A stretch of DNA of 64,000 nt from Chloroflexota bacterium (GTDB lineage: Bacteria > Chloroflexota > Chloroflexia > Chloroflexales > Herpetosiphonaceae): positions 424,627 through 488,626 of the forward strand of contig JAIUOC010000005.1 in NCBI GenBank assembly GCA_020161265.1. The letters run 5' to 3'. This document shows, piece after piece, positions 53,974-60,963 of this stretch. Made by a program: the position numbers and the translations under genes. The notes under the pieces were generated by a model. The model was given only the letters and a program-made list of their open reading frames with translations. It was not told where the DNA came from and searched no databases. Positions within the stretch are counted from its first letter, which is position 1. Every line of letters begins with the position of its first letter.

Positions 53974-54993
53974 CTAGGCTTGGCCCAAGGCAACCTGCTT
54001 CGGAGCTTGCTGAGCCAGAACCTGGAACGTTTTGCGCACTGCCTCGACCGCAGGCAATGGATTGTAGCCCAACTCACGTTTGGCTTTGGCAATCGACAAA
54101 CGTTGTTCTACGCCGCAATATAGCCCAACTTGGCTGCGCAAAATCATTGGTTCGCGGCCTGTGACATTCGCCACCAACTCCATCATGCCAGCTGCGACAT
54201 TGGTAATGCCTTTCGATACCCGCATTGGCACTTTGATTTTGGGATTGAACTCTTGGGCGATTTCAAAGATTCGTCGTAATGGTAACGATTGATCATTCGC
54301 CAAAATATAGCGTTCGCCTGCCCGACCTTGGCGTTCAGCAGCGATCAGCCCTTCGGCGACATCAGCCACATCGACAAAATTAAAATCCATATTGATATCT
54401 AGCGGCATTTTATTGCTCAATACCAACTCCAAAATCCCTAACGATGGTGTAGTACGGCCATTGGGATCGCCGATGATCGTGCCTGGCAAGCCTGCCACCA
54501 TCTCCAAGCCATATTCCTTAGCCAACTTCCACGCCAACTGTTCCGAGGCGATTTTCGATTGATAATACGGATTGCCATAGGTATATTGATTCCAAGTTGT
54601 TTCATCTGCTGGGATTTGGCGCTGAGGATTATTTTTATCAACTGCCGCGATTGAACTGACATATACCACCCGTTTGACCCCAGCCTGCGCCGCTGCTCGC
54701 AGAATATTGCGCGTGCCCTCAACATTTGGTTGAATGATCTCGCGTTGTGGATTGCGCGACCAATGCTTGAATACCGCTGCTACTTGATAGAGTGTATCAA
54801 CTCCAACCAAGGCTTGTTGCAGCGAATCCATATCCATCAAATCGGCATACACTTGCTCGTAGGCCAGTTGCGGCTTGATTTGGCTGCGATTGCGCACGCT
54901 GGCCCGCACATCAACCCCACGTTCAACCAACATTTGGGCTAAAACCGAGCCTAAATGGCCATTCGCTCCAGTAACCAACACGCGCTTGCTCAT
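53974..54993 (-). CDS. NAD(P)-dependent epimerase/dihydroflavonol-4-reductase-like oxidoreductase
   Basis: A 339-residue extended SDR protein. The Rossmann motif 'RVLVTGANGHLGSVLAQML' is at residue 4, the catalytic Tyr and Lys are in 'NPYYQSKIASEQL' (Y-x-x-x-K), and 'GLPGTIIGDPNGR' is the substrate/NADP loop typical of the dihydroflavonol reductase branch. It should reduce a ketone or epimerise a sugar or terpenoid precursor. GAAAGGA precedes ATG 54993. Two dyads in front of it (55027-55102) suggest repression by the neighbouring Rrf2-like regulator. Confidence 0.88.
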   Translation of the reverse strand: MSKRVLVTGANGHLGSVLAQMLVERGVDVRASVRNRSQIKPQLAYEQVYADLMDMDSLQQALVGVDTLYQVAAVFKHWSRNPQREIIQPNVEGTRNILRAAAQAGVKRVVYVSSIAAVDKNNPQRQIPADETTWNQYTYGNPYYQSKIASEQLAWKLAKEYGLEMVAGLPGTIIGDPNGRTTPSLGILELVLSNKMPLDINMDFNFVDVADVAEGLIAAERQGRAGERYILANDQSLPLRRIFEIAQEFNPKIKVPMRVSKGITNVAAGMMELVANVTGREPMILRSQVGLYCGVEQRLSIAKAKRELGYNPLPAVEAVRKTFQVLAQQAPKQVALGQA

Positions 54994-55026
54994 GATTATT
55001 CCTTTCAGGATAAACTAGACAAATAG

Positions 55027-55046
55027 TTTATCTAGTTTTAGATAAA
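55027..55046. promoter_or_regulatory. Perfect dyad operator upstream of the epimerase gene
   Basis: TTTATCTA (55027-55034) and TAGATAAA (55039-55046) flank GTTT. It lies 34 bases before the epimerase start and probably binds the Rrf2-like regulator encoded just upstream. Confidence 0.55.
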
Positions 55047-55063
55047 AAAAGAGACTAATGCAA

Positions 55064-55102
55064 TAGAATAAACTATATCCTAAGAATAGATAGTTTATTC
55101 TA
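55064..55102. promoter_or_regulatory. Second inverted repeat upstream of the epimerase gene
   Basis: TAGAATAAACTAT (55064-55076) and ATAGTTTATTCTA (55090-55102) are exact complements separated by 13 bases. It may be a second operator or the terminator of the Rrf2-like gene, since it starts just past that gene's stop on the minus strand. Confidence 0.5.
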
Positions 55103-55108
55103 AAAAAA

Positions 55109-55528
55109 TCAACCGCTATAAAGATCGGCCAAGGTAACCGCTTGCAACTCTTGTTTCATGGCAGCTTCGGCGCGTTGCAGGCTAGCGACCATACGTTGAC
55201 GAGCGGCTAGCGCCTCGATTTTTGGCTCGGTTGGGTGAATATTCAGCCGAAACAAGGGCTTGGCTTGCTCAATCGCATTAAAAATATCCAAGAGATTGAT
55301 TACTTGACTGTTACGCGTTAAGCGCACACCGCCTTTCGCTCCCTCGCGGGTTTCAATTAAGCCGGCATTGGTCAGCGATTGCACAACCTTGACCACACTG
55401 GGTTTGGCAATGCCTAAAAAATCGGCGATTTCATGGGTTGGCACAAAATCGTAGATTTGCTCCTCGATTTTATAGGTGATGTAGAGGCTGATGGCAATTG
55501 CCTGTGAAAACGCCAGTGAATAGCTCAT
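55109..55528 (-). CDS. Rrf2-family regulator without iron-sulfur cysteines (YwnA-like)
   Basis: A 139-residue winged-helix protein: 'PTHEIADFLGIAKPSVVKVV' is the DNA-recognition helix and 'GAKGGVRLTR' the wing of Rrf2 proteins, with the dimerisation helix at residues 70-105. The three cysteines that bind Fe-S in IscR/NsrR are absent (no Cys at all), so it should sense something other than iron-sulfur status, as in YwnA. Adjacent SDR-type genes fit a YwnA/YwnB-like pair. The ATG at 55528 is preferred over TTG at 55540. A site with the same ATCTAGT core lies in its own promoter (55544-55570). Confidence 0.83.
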   Translation of the reverse strand: MSYSLAFSQAIAISLYITYKIEEQIYDFVPTHEIADFLGIAKPSVVKVVQSLTNAGLIETREGAKGGVRLTRNSQVINLLDIFNAIEQAKPLFRLNIHPTEPKIEALAARQRMVASLQRAEAAMKQELQAVTLADLYSG

Positions 55529-55703
55529 AACGCTCGTCAATAATTTATACTAGATATATTGTATATTTAGTTCAACGTTTGTCAAGCATGAATTTTAGAG
55601 CATTAACGACCAAGGATGATCGCCAATCGCCTAATTGGGTGATGCTGAAATAGCGTTGCCTTTGCTACGATCAAGCTCGTTCTTTTAACTAGGAGGTTGA
55701 TCA

Positions 55704-56711
55704 ATGCAAATCCAGCGCGTGTGCTATTTTCTAGGCTTGCTTGGGGTAAGTCTTAGCTTGTTTAGTTGCAGCCGAGCCAATCGCCAAGCTGCCGCCGTTT
55801 CCCCGAACCTAACCAGCCAAGCTGCTGAGCCAGAGAGCCTTGGCCTGCCCAAAGGCACACTACACGAAGCCGAATTGCTGGTCGCTGACGAAACCCGCAG
55901 CTTTATCTATTATCTGCCAGCAAAGCTTGACCCAGCCGGAGCGCCATTGGTTTTTATGTTGCATGGCGGCGGTGGGCTTGGCAATTCGGCCATGACATTA
56001 ACCACCCAAGAACGTTGGAATACCCTCGCCGACCAACATGGCTTTATTGTGGCCTATCCTGATGGCATGAATCGACGCTGGAACGATTGTCGCAGCGATT
56101 GGGATAATCCTTCAACCAGCGATGATGTGCAATTTATCAGCAAGTTGATTGACCATTTTGCTCAACGCTATGCAATCGATCAGACGCGGGTTTATGCTAC
56201 AGGCCACTCCAATGGCTCGATGATGTCGCTACGACTAGCGCTCGAATTGCCTGATCGGATTGCGGCGGTGGTTGGTAGCGCGGGGTATATGGCCCAAAAT
56301 AGCCAGTGTAAAGTGTTGGGCACGCCTGCCCCGTTGATGCTGTTGGCGGGCACTGCCGACCCAATTATGCCCTATGCTGGTGGGTTAATTGATATTCCAG
56401 GCGATAGCCAGCAAGGCCAAGTGCTTTCCGCCGAGGCGACTATCCAAATGTGGCTCGATATGTTGAGCCTTACCAACTCGCCCAGCATTAGCCATTTGCC
56501 TGATGTTAACCCTGATGATCATAGCACGGTGACGATCAGTAGCTACCAAGATAACCTTGTTAGCTTCTATCGGATTGATGGTGGCGGGCATAGTTGGCCC
56601 AGCCTCGACCAGCCATCACGCTTGAAAGAACGCCAAAACCCGCATAACCGCGATTTTTATGCTGCCGACGCAGCTTGGGAATTTATGCAGCAACATCGGC
56701 TTGGTGAATAG
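55704..56711 (+). CDS. PHB-depolymerase-like esterase lipoprotein
   Basis: A 335-residue exported lipoprotein: lipobox 'LSLFSC' with Cys22 after a short hydrophobic signal. The hydrolase fold begins 'GAPLVFMLHGGGG' (oxyanion loop), the nucleophile Ser169 is in 'ATGHSNGSMMSL', the acid lies in 'LLAGTADPIMP', and His in 'RIDGGGHSWPSLDQP'. This is the LpqC/PHB-depolymerase-like extracellular esterase family, which cleaves polyesters or feruloyl-type esters. AGGAGG precedes ATG 55704. It is monocistronic. Confidence 0.9.
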   Translation: MQIQRVCYFLGLLGVSLSLFSCSRANRQAAAVSPNLTSQAAEPESLGLPKGTLHEAELLVADETRSFIYYLPAKLDPAGAPLVFMLHGGGGLGNSAMTLTTQERWNTLADQHGFIVAYPDGMNRRWNDCRSDWDNPSTSDDVQFISKLIDHFAQRYAIDQTRVYATGHSNGSMMSLRLALELPDRIAAVVGSAGYMAQNSQCKVLGTPAPLMLLAGTADPIMPYAGGLIDIPGDSQQGQVLSAEATIQMWLDMLSLTNSPSISHLPDVNPDDHSTVTISSYQDNLVSFYRIDGGGHSWPSLDQPSRLKERQNPHNRDFYAADAAWEFMQQHRLGE

Positions 56712-56726
56712 AGTTTTTTGATCCAC

Positions 56727-56900
56727 GAAGGACACGAAGCACGCGAAGGATGAGGCTGAAGGGCTATGGGCTATTTGGATTGTTTGAAACACCACGTCAT
56801 GTTCCGATAGCCTAGCGCCACAAGCCGATTGCTAATTGAATCATCAGATACATCGCGTTCTTCGTGGTTGAATTTCATCCTTCATCCTTCATCCCTGATA
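56727..56900. repeat. Degenerate palindromic repeat element with heptamer tail
   Basis: The left end has CCACGAAGGACACGAAG and ACGCGAAGGATG (56727-56755); the right end has CGCGTTCTTCGTGG (56850-56865), the inverted equivalent, then a TTCATCC heptamer array (56874-56896). The unit of about 170 bases has no coding capacity and resembles an intergenic palindromic/MITE-like element. Confidence 0.5.
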
Positions 56901-56966
56901 AAGTGGTATGCTAGACGCTGGAAAACAAGCCAAACAGTGTTTGGTGTGGATTAAAGGATTATCAGT

Positions 56967-58169
56967 ATGAAGCAGATTCGCCGAATCGGGTTAATCATGT
57001 TGAGCTTAAGTTTGTTGGCTTGTGGGGCCACAAATACCAGCGTACCAACTACTCCCGCTGACCCAACTAGGGCCGCTAACCCTGCGCCAACCCTCAGTGG
57101 TGAGATAAATGTATTTGCTGCCGCCTCATTAACTGGCGCATTCACTGAGATTGGTAACGCATTTCAGACAACCCATCCTAATACCAAAATCAATTTCAAT
57201 TTTGCTGGCTCGGATCAGCTGGCAACTCAGATTACCCAGGGTGCACCTGCTGATGTTTTTGCTTCAGCCAATTCTAAACAGATGCAGGTTGCGGTTGATG
57301 CTGGCATGATTGATGCTTCAATGCGTCAACCTTTTGCCCGTAATCGTTTAATCGTGATTTATCCCCAAGCCAACCCGGCCCAAATTCAAAGCCTTCAAGA
57401 TTTAGCCAAGCCTAAACTGAAATTGGTATTGGCCAGCGCAAGTGTGCCAGTTGGCAATTATGCCCTAGATTTTTTGGCGAAAGCCTCAGCTTTGCCCGAA
57501 TTTGGTACAAGCTATAGCCCAACTGTCTTGTTGAATGTTGTTTCGTATGAAAATAATGTCAAGGCTGTTTTGAGCAAAGTTTCGTTGGGCGAGGCCGATG
57601 CAGGCATTGTCTATAGCACCGATGCTGCTTCGGTTACTGATGGCAGCATTGGCACGTTGGCAATTCTCGATCAGTTGAATACGATCGCCACCTATCCGAT
57701 TGCAATCACCCAAAATAGTGCCAATCCACCACTTGCCCAAGCCTTTGCTGATTTTGTGTTAACTTCCGCAGGCCAACAGATTTTGGCACAGTATGGCTTC
57801 ATCACCATCACCGATCCTTCAGCATTATCTCCTTATCAACTATTGATTGCTGGCAATTTGACGACACCACTGACCCTAACCGCCGAACTGATCAAGAACT
57901 ATGAGCAACAACAAGTTGAATTCAATGGTCAAAGCTATCGTGGTTTGGGCTTTGGTCAATTGTTGATCCAAATTCAACCTAAGGGCAATGCTCGAACATT
58001 TAGCTTGCTCAGTAGCGATGGCAGCCAAACGGTGCTAGCAATTGCCGACCTCACTGCCGACCCACGGGCAATTATTGCTGTCGAAGCTGATGGCAGTTTT
58101 ACCAGTATTATTCCGAGCAACCAGACTGCCAGAGAGCTTAAAAACATCGTCAAAATTACGGTAGAATGA
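56967..58169 (+). CDS. modA: Molybdate-binding lipoprotein ModA with an extra C-terminal domain
   Basis: A 400-residue exported protein. Lipobox 'LSLLAC' (Cys17); residues about 45-285 are a ModA-like two-lobe binding protein with 'EINVFAAASLTGAF', 'GSDQLATQITQGAPADVFAS' and 'LGEADAGIVYSTDA'. Residues 290-400 are not part of ModA: 'PLTLTAELIKNYE', 'YRGLGFGQLL', 'LLSSDGSQTVLAIADL', 'VEADGSF', 'ARELKNIVKITVE' resemble the truncated molybdopterin-binding (sulfite-oxidase-like) domains found as stand-alone proteins. AAAGGA precedes ATG 56967. modB follows after a hairpin terminator; no modC is present in the window. Confidence 0.82.
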   Translation: MKQIRRIGLIMLSLSLLACGATNTSVPTTPADPTRAANPAPTLSGEINVFAAASLTGAFTEIGNAFQTTHPNTKINFNFAGSDQLATQITQGAPADVFASANSKQMQVAVDAGMIDASMRQPFARNRLIVIYPQANPAQIQSLQDLAKPKLKLVLASASVPVGNYALDFLAKASALPEFGTSYSPTVLLNVVSYENNVKAVLSKVSLGEADAGIVYSTDAASVTDGSIGTLAILDQLNTIATYPIAITQNSANPPLAQAFADFVLTSAGQQILAQYGFITITDPSALSPYQLLIAGNLTTPLTLTAELIKNYEQQQVEFNGQSYRGLGFGQLLIQIQPKGNARTFSLLSSDGSQTVLAIADLTADPRAIIAVEADGSFTSIIPSNQTARELKNIVKITVE

Positions 58170-58194
58170 ACCTATAATTTGCGCAGATCCAGCA

Positions 58195-58225
58195 ACAGGA
58201 TAGGATGAAAGCCTATCCTGTTTTT
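58195..58225 (+). terminator. Intercistronic terminator between modA and modB
   Basis: ACAGGATAGG (58195-58204) pairs with CCTATCCTGT (58212-58221), followed by TTTTT. It should reduce modB expression relative to modA. Confidence 0.82.
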
Positions 58226-58236
58226 ATAGGTGGTCC

Positions 58237-59028
58237 ATGGGAAACAATCGTTTTCGTCGCTCGTTTTGGTTGATGCTGAGTAGTTTGCCATTGCTTGGTT
58301 TTCTACTGATCCCCTTAATTGCGTTAGCGTTGCGGGTTCCAATTGAGGCATTGGCTAGTACGTTTGCTAAACCAGCCGTGCGCGAAGCCCTCAGCCTGAG
58401 CCTGCTTACCACCAGCAGTAGCATGCTGATCACGCTCATTTTCGGGACACCGATCGCAATCCTGCTTTCTCGACCGCGCTTTCGTGGCCAAACCCTGCTT
58501 GATACCTTGATTGATCTACCGATGATTTTGCCGCCCTCGGTTGCCGGGATTGCCCTGTTGATGGCGTTTGGGCGGCGCGGTTTGCTCGGCCAATATCTCC
58601 GCCTGATCGAGATCGAGTTACCATTTACCACGGCGGCGGTGGTTTTAGCCCAAGTTTTCGTGGCCTCACCCTTTTATATTAAAGCCGCCGCCGCAGCTTT
58701 TGCCACGATCGATCACGATTTAGAGGATGCAGCGGCGCTTGATGGGGCGAATTCGCGCCAAATCTTTTGGTTTATCAGCATTCCGCTGGCTTGGGCAGGC
58801 GTGGTGAGCGGTGCAGTTATGACTTGGGCACGCGCTTTGGGTGAATTTGGGGCCACGATCATTTTTGCTGGCAATTTCGTGGGTCGCACCCAAACCATGC
58901 CTTTGGCTATTTACCAAGGCTTTGAGCAAGATTTAAATGTGGCATTAATTTTGGCTATGCTGCTACTGGTAGTTTCCTTTGGCATTTTAGGTTTGGTTAA
59001 AGGGCTATTGGCGCAACGTTTACGCTAA
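58237..59028 (+). CDS. modB: Molybdate ABC transporter permease
   Basis: A 263-residue membrane protein with six TM helices. The cytoplasmic coupling helix is the EAA-type 'DLEDAAALDGANSRQIFWFI', and 'ARALGEFGATIIFAGN' is the typical ModB loop. It forms the channel for molybdate (or tungstate) imported by ModA; ATP is supplied by ModC, which is not encoded next to it. TAGGTGG precedes ATG 58237. Length is standard for the family. Confidence 0.93.
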   Translation: MGNNRFRRSFWLMLSSLPLLGFLLIPLIALALRVPIEALASTFAKPAVREALSLSLLTTSSSMLITLIFGTPIAILLSRPRFRGQTLLDTLIDLPMILPPSVAGIALLMAFGRRGLLGQYLRLIEIELPFTTAAVVLAQVFVASPFYIKAAAAAFATIDHDLEDAAALDGANSRQIFWFISIPLAWAGVVSGAVMTWARALGEFGATIIFAGNFVGRTQTMPLAIYQGFEQDLNVALILAMLLLVVSFGILGLVKGLLAQRLR

Positions 59029-59107
59029 GATTATTTTAATCTGGACATCAGCAATTTCTCATGCAACTCTTATTGATCCCAACCGTCAAATCAAGCACAA
59101 TCGTGTT

Positions 59108-59130
59108 CTACGTAGCCGTTTGCTGCGTAG
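59108..59130 (+). other. Leader hairpin before small secreted protein gene
   Basis: CTACGTAGC (59108-59116) and GCTGCGTAG (59122-59130) pair with one G-T wobble and a 5-base loop, 23 bases before the start codon. No T-tract follows, so it is not a terminator. Confidence 0.4.
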
Positions 59131-59153
59131 TATTGTAAGCGAAAGGATCGACG

Positions 59154-59519
59154 ATGATTAAAGCTTCACGACGGATGCTCGGTTTGTTGGCGGCAACCTG
59201 TGCTTTGGCTTTGGCTCCCTTGACTCCCACCGTAGCAGCGCCCAACGCCTTGGATGTAAGTGTTTTTTGCGAAAATCTAGGTATGCGTAATAACCAAGGC
59301 TCATTCTCGTGCGATGCGTTTGCCAGCGGTGGAACTGGCGATTATAGCTATAGCTGGTCGGCGGTGCAAAATGCTACGATTCTGGAAAACTGGGGTAGCT
59401 ATATTTACGGGAGCTGTGCGATTAACCAAAGTGCTCGAGTGAACGTTGTGGTTACTGATAGCAGCGGAGCCAGCGTCAGCAAAATTGGGCGCGTGGTCTG
59501 CCGCAAGGTCGCCTCGTAA
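59154..59519 (+). CDS. Small secreted Ig-like protein (copy 1 of 3)
   Basis: A 121-residue exported protein: signal peptide (1-28, 'GLLAATCALALAPLTPTVAA') and one beta-sandwich domain with conserved 'GSFSCDAF', 'GGTGDYSYSWS', a second Cys ('IYGSCAI') and 'VVVTDSSGASVSKIGRVVC'. The pattern (Gly-Gly-x-Gly-x-Tyr-x-Tyr-x-Trp, then Val-Thr-Asp) is like PKD/SprB-type Ig-like repeats. Two Cys pairs may form disulfides. Function unknown; secreted adhesin or inhibitor are options. AAAGGAT precedes ATG 59154. Two paralogous copies follow within 1 kb. Confidence 0.75.
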   Translation: MIKASRRMLGLLAATCALALAPLTPTVAAPNALDVSVFCENLGMRNNQGSFSCDAFASGGTGDYSYSWSAVQNATILENWGSYIYGSCAINQSARVNVVVTDSSGASVSKIGRVVCRKVAS

Positions 59520-59537
59520 GTTCGGCTAATTGGTCAT

Positions 59538-59586
59538 GGGCATCCCTTCCTCTTCGCGATCTCCCGCGCGATGCCCAGTTTTTTAG
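59538..59586 (+). terminator. Terminator of copy 1
   Basis: GGGCATC (59538-59544) pairs with GATGCCC (59570-59576) around a branched GC-rich inner stem, followed by AGTTTTTTAG. The same outer stem recurs after copy 3 (60418-60454), so the terminators were duplicated along with the genes. Confidence 0.65.
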
Positions 59587-59789
59587 TAGCAACAACCTCC
59601 AAAATATTGCCGATTTGATCTTCTATTACGCCTTTGACCCGCTGATTGAGCAAACGATTACGTTAATAAAGTTAATATTTATTAATAGACATTTAATAGA
59701 TTATCTTTTGACAAAGCCAATATATTCAGCACAATAGAGGTCTACGTACATAGTTAGTATGTATAGCTGTATTTTTGGAAGGATTGGCA

Positions 59790-60155
59790 ATGTTTAAAAC
59801 GTCACGACGGGCAATTGGTTTATTGATAGCGACCTGTGCTTTAGCCTTGGCCCCTTTGACTCCGACCGCTGCTGCCCCCAAGCCCTTAACGGTGGTGATC
59901 AATTGTTCAAACGATGGAATCTTCGATAACCATGGCTCGTTTACCTGTGGTGCATATGCCAATGGTGGAACCGGTCTCTATCTCTATAGTTGGTCGATCC
60001 GCAATGCTGGAATTGTGGAAAATAATGGCTATTCTATTTATGGTTATTGCGAGATTGATGTATCGTACTTGGTTCAGGTAACTGTGACTGATGCTCGTGG
60101 AGTTCGCAAGTCGGCGGAGTTTGGCTACCTAGCTTGTGATGGGAATGAGTCCTAA
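59790..60155 (+). CDS. Small secreted Ig-like protein (copy 2 of 3)
   Basis: A 121-residue paralogue of copy 1: signal peptide (1-26, 'AIGLLIATCALALAPLTPT'), then 'CSNDGIFDNHGSFTCGAYAN', 'GGTGLYLYSWSI', 'IYGYCEI', and 'VQVTVTDARGVRKSA'. The cysteines and the Tyr-x-Tyr-Ser-Trp core match copy 1; the last strand differs. GGAAGGA precedes ATG 59790. A stop at 60155 is followed in the same frame by a third, signal-less domain copy. Upstream, 59640-59760 holds only AT-rich sequence with an imperfect TACATA/TATGTA dyad. Confidence 0.72.
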   Translation: MFKTSRRAIGLLIATCALALAPLTPTAAAPKPLTVVINCSNDGIFDNHGSFTCGAYANGGTGLYLYSWSIRNAGIVENNGYSIYGYCEIDVSYLVQVTVTDARGVRKSAEFGYLACDGNES

Positions 60156-60398
60156 TATGGTATTCAGTATAACCGTGGTTCTTTTGCCTGTGATGCCTAT
60201 GTAAGTGGTGGAATCGGTTCCTACAGCTATAGTTGGTCGCCTGCGCTCAACGCCGATATCGGGCAAAATGGTGGTCACTATGTTTTGAGCAGCTGCACGC
60301 TTGGCCGAACGGCACGAGTTAACCTAGTTGTTACCGATAGCAGCGGTGCAAGCGTAGCCAGGGTTGGCCGCTTTTATTGCAGCAGCGATGCCTCGTAA
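60156..60398 (+). pseudogene. Third, signal-less copy of the Ig-like domain, in frame behind a stop
   Basis: The 80 codons after the copy 2 stop (TAA, 60153-60155) stay open in the same frame to TAA 60396-60398. They read 'YGIQYNRGSFACDAYVS', 'GGIGSYSYSWS', 'GGHYVLSSCTLGR' and 'VVTDSSGASVARVGRFYC', more like copy 1 than copy 2 at the end. There is no start codon with a ribosome-binding site and no signal peptide. Either a deletion fused the tail of a third gene to copy 2, or read-through would make a two-domain protein. The flanking terminator is shared with copy 1. Confidence 0.65.
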
Positions 60399-60417
60399 CA
60401 TCAGTTGAGGTTGGTAT

Positions 60418-60454
60418 GGGCATCCCTTTACATCACGATCTTGCCGTGATGCCC
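60418..60454. terminator. Terminator after the third copy
   Basis: GGGCATC (60418-60424) pairs with GATGCCC (60448-60454); an alternative inner stem CATCACG/CGTGATG (60431-60437 / 60445-60451) competes. It lies between the third copy and the convergent gene ending at 60456. Confidence 0.6.
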
Positions 60455-60455
60455 A

Positions 60456-60749
60456 TTAATCATCAATTATTCCCAAATGGGCCAAAATTGTGTAGACATA
60501 AGCGGTATTGAAACGTGCATTGGGCATATGCTCAGCAATGTCGGCCCGCGTTAAGCGCTTAAGATCAACCTCACTTTGCAACAACACCTCAAAATCTTTG
60601 CGCCGCAACCAACGTTTTTTGCGCGTACTATGCGGCTCCAACCAAAGCTCATCTGTATCGACACTTAAAATGCTAAATAATCGGCGTTGGGCTGTGGTAG
60701 CCAAGGTTTGGCCAGCCAAGGCTTGCACTCGTTGCCAAAAATCACGCAT
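60456..60749 (-). CDS. Small basic protein of unknown function
   Basis: A 97-residue protein, basic in the middle ('TRKKRWLRRKDFEVLLQ'), with 'DLKRLTRADIAEHMPNARFN' and a C-terminal 'AYVYTILAHLGIIDD'. No TM segment, signal or familiar motif is seen; the basic stretch could bind nucleic acid. AAGGAGC lies six bases before ATG 60749, so translation is likely. Its stop lies just past the terminator at 60418-60454. Orphan gene with no operon partner. Confidence 0.55.
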   Translation of the reverse strand: MRDFWQRVQALAGQTLATTAQRRLFSILSVDTDELWLEPHSTRKKRWLRRKDFEVLLQSEVDLKRLTRADIAEHMPNARFNTAYVYTILAHLGIIDD

Positions 60750-60851
60750 AGGTGCTCCTTGTTATTGATCAAATTAATTGCTGGCAACAGTATAGCGCTG
60801 TTAGGCGAAAAATCAATTATCCTGTGCCAAAATGGGCAGTGATCATGAGCA

Positions 60852-60932
60852 TCATCCACGTTGCCGATGGCGCTGTTCGGTGACTTCTTGGGGCACGGCC
60901 ACCGCCAGCAGCCGCGCCGCCACCTGCACATG
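60852..60932 (-). pseudogene. Scrap of an IS4-like transposase C terminus
   Basis: On the minus strand a GC-rich stretch reads 'VAARLLAVAVPQEVTEQRHR' and then stops. The Arg-Leu-x-Ala-Val-x-Val-Pro-x-Glu-Val-x-x-x-Arg pattern recalls IS4-family transposases. Only about 27 codons remain; the local GC is well above the flanks. No ends or inverted repeats are seen. Confidence 0.4.
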
Positions 60933-60963
60933 CTAAGGCTCACCGCAATTGAGCAAACTGAAC

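Noticed and set aside
59701..59740. Possible promoter TTGACA before copy 2 of the small secreted family.
   Set aside because: The -10 partner at the right spacing (ACAATA) is too poor to claim.
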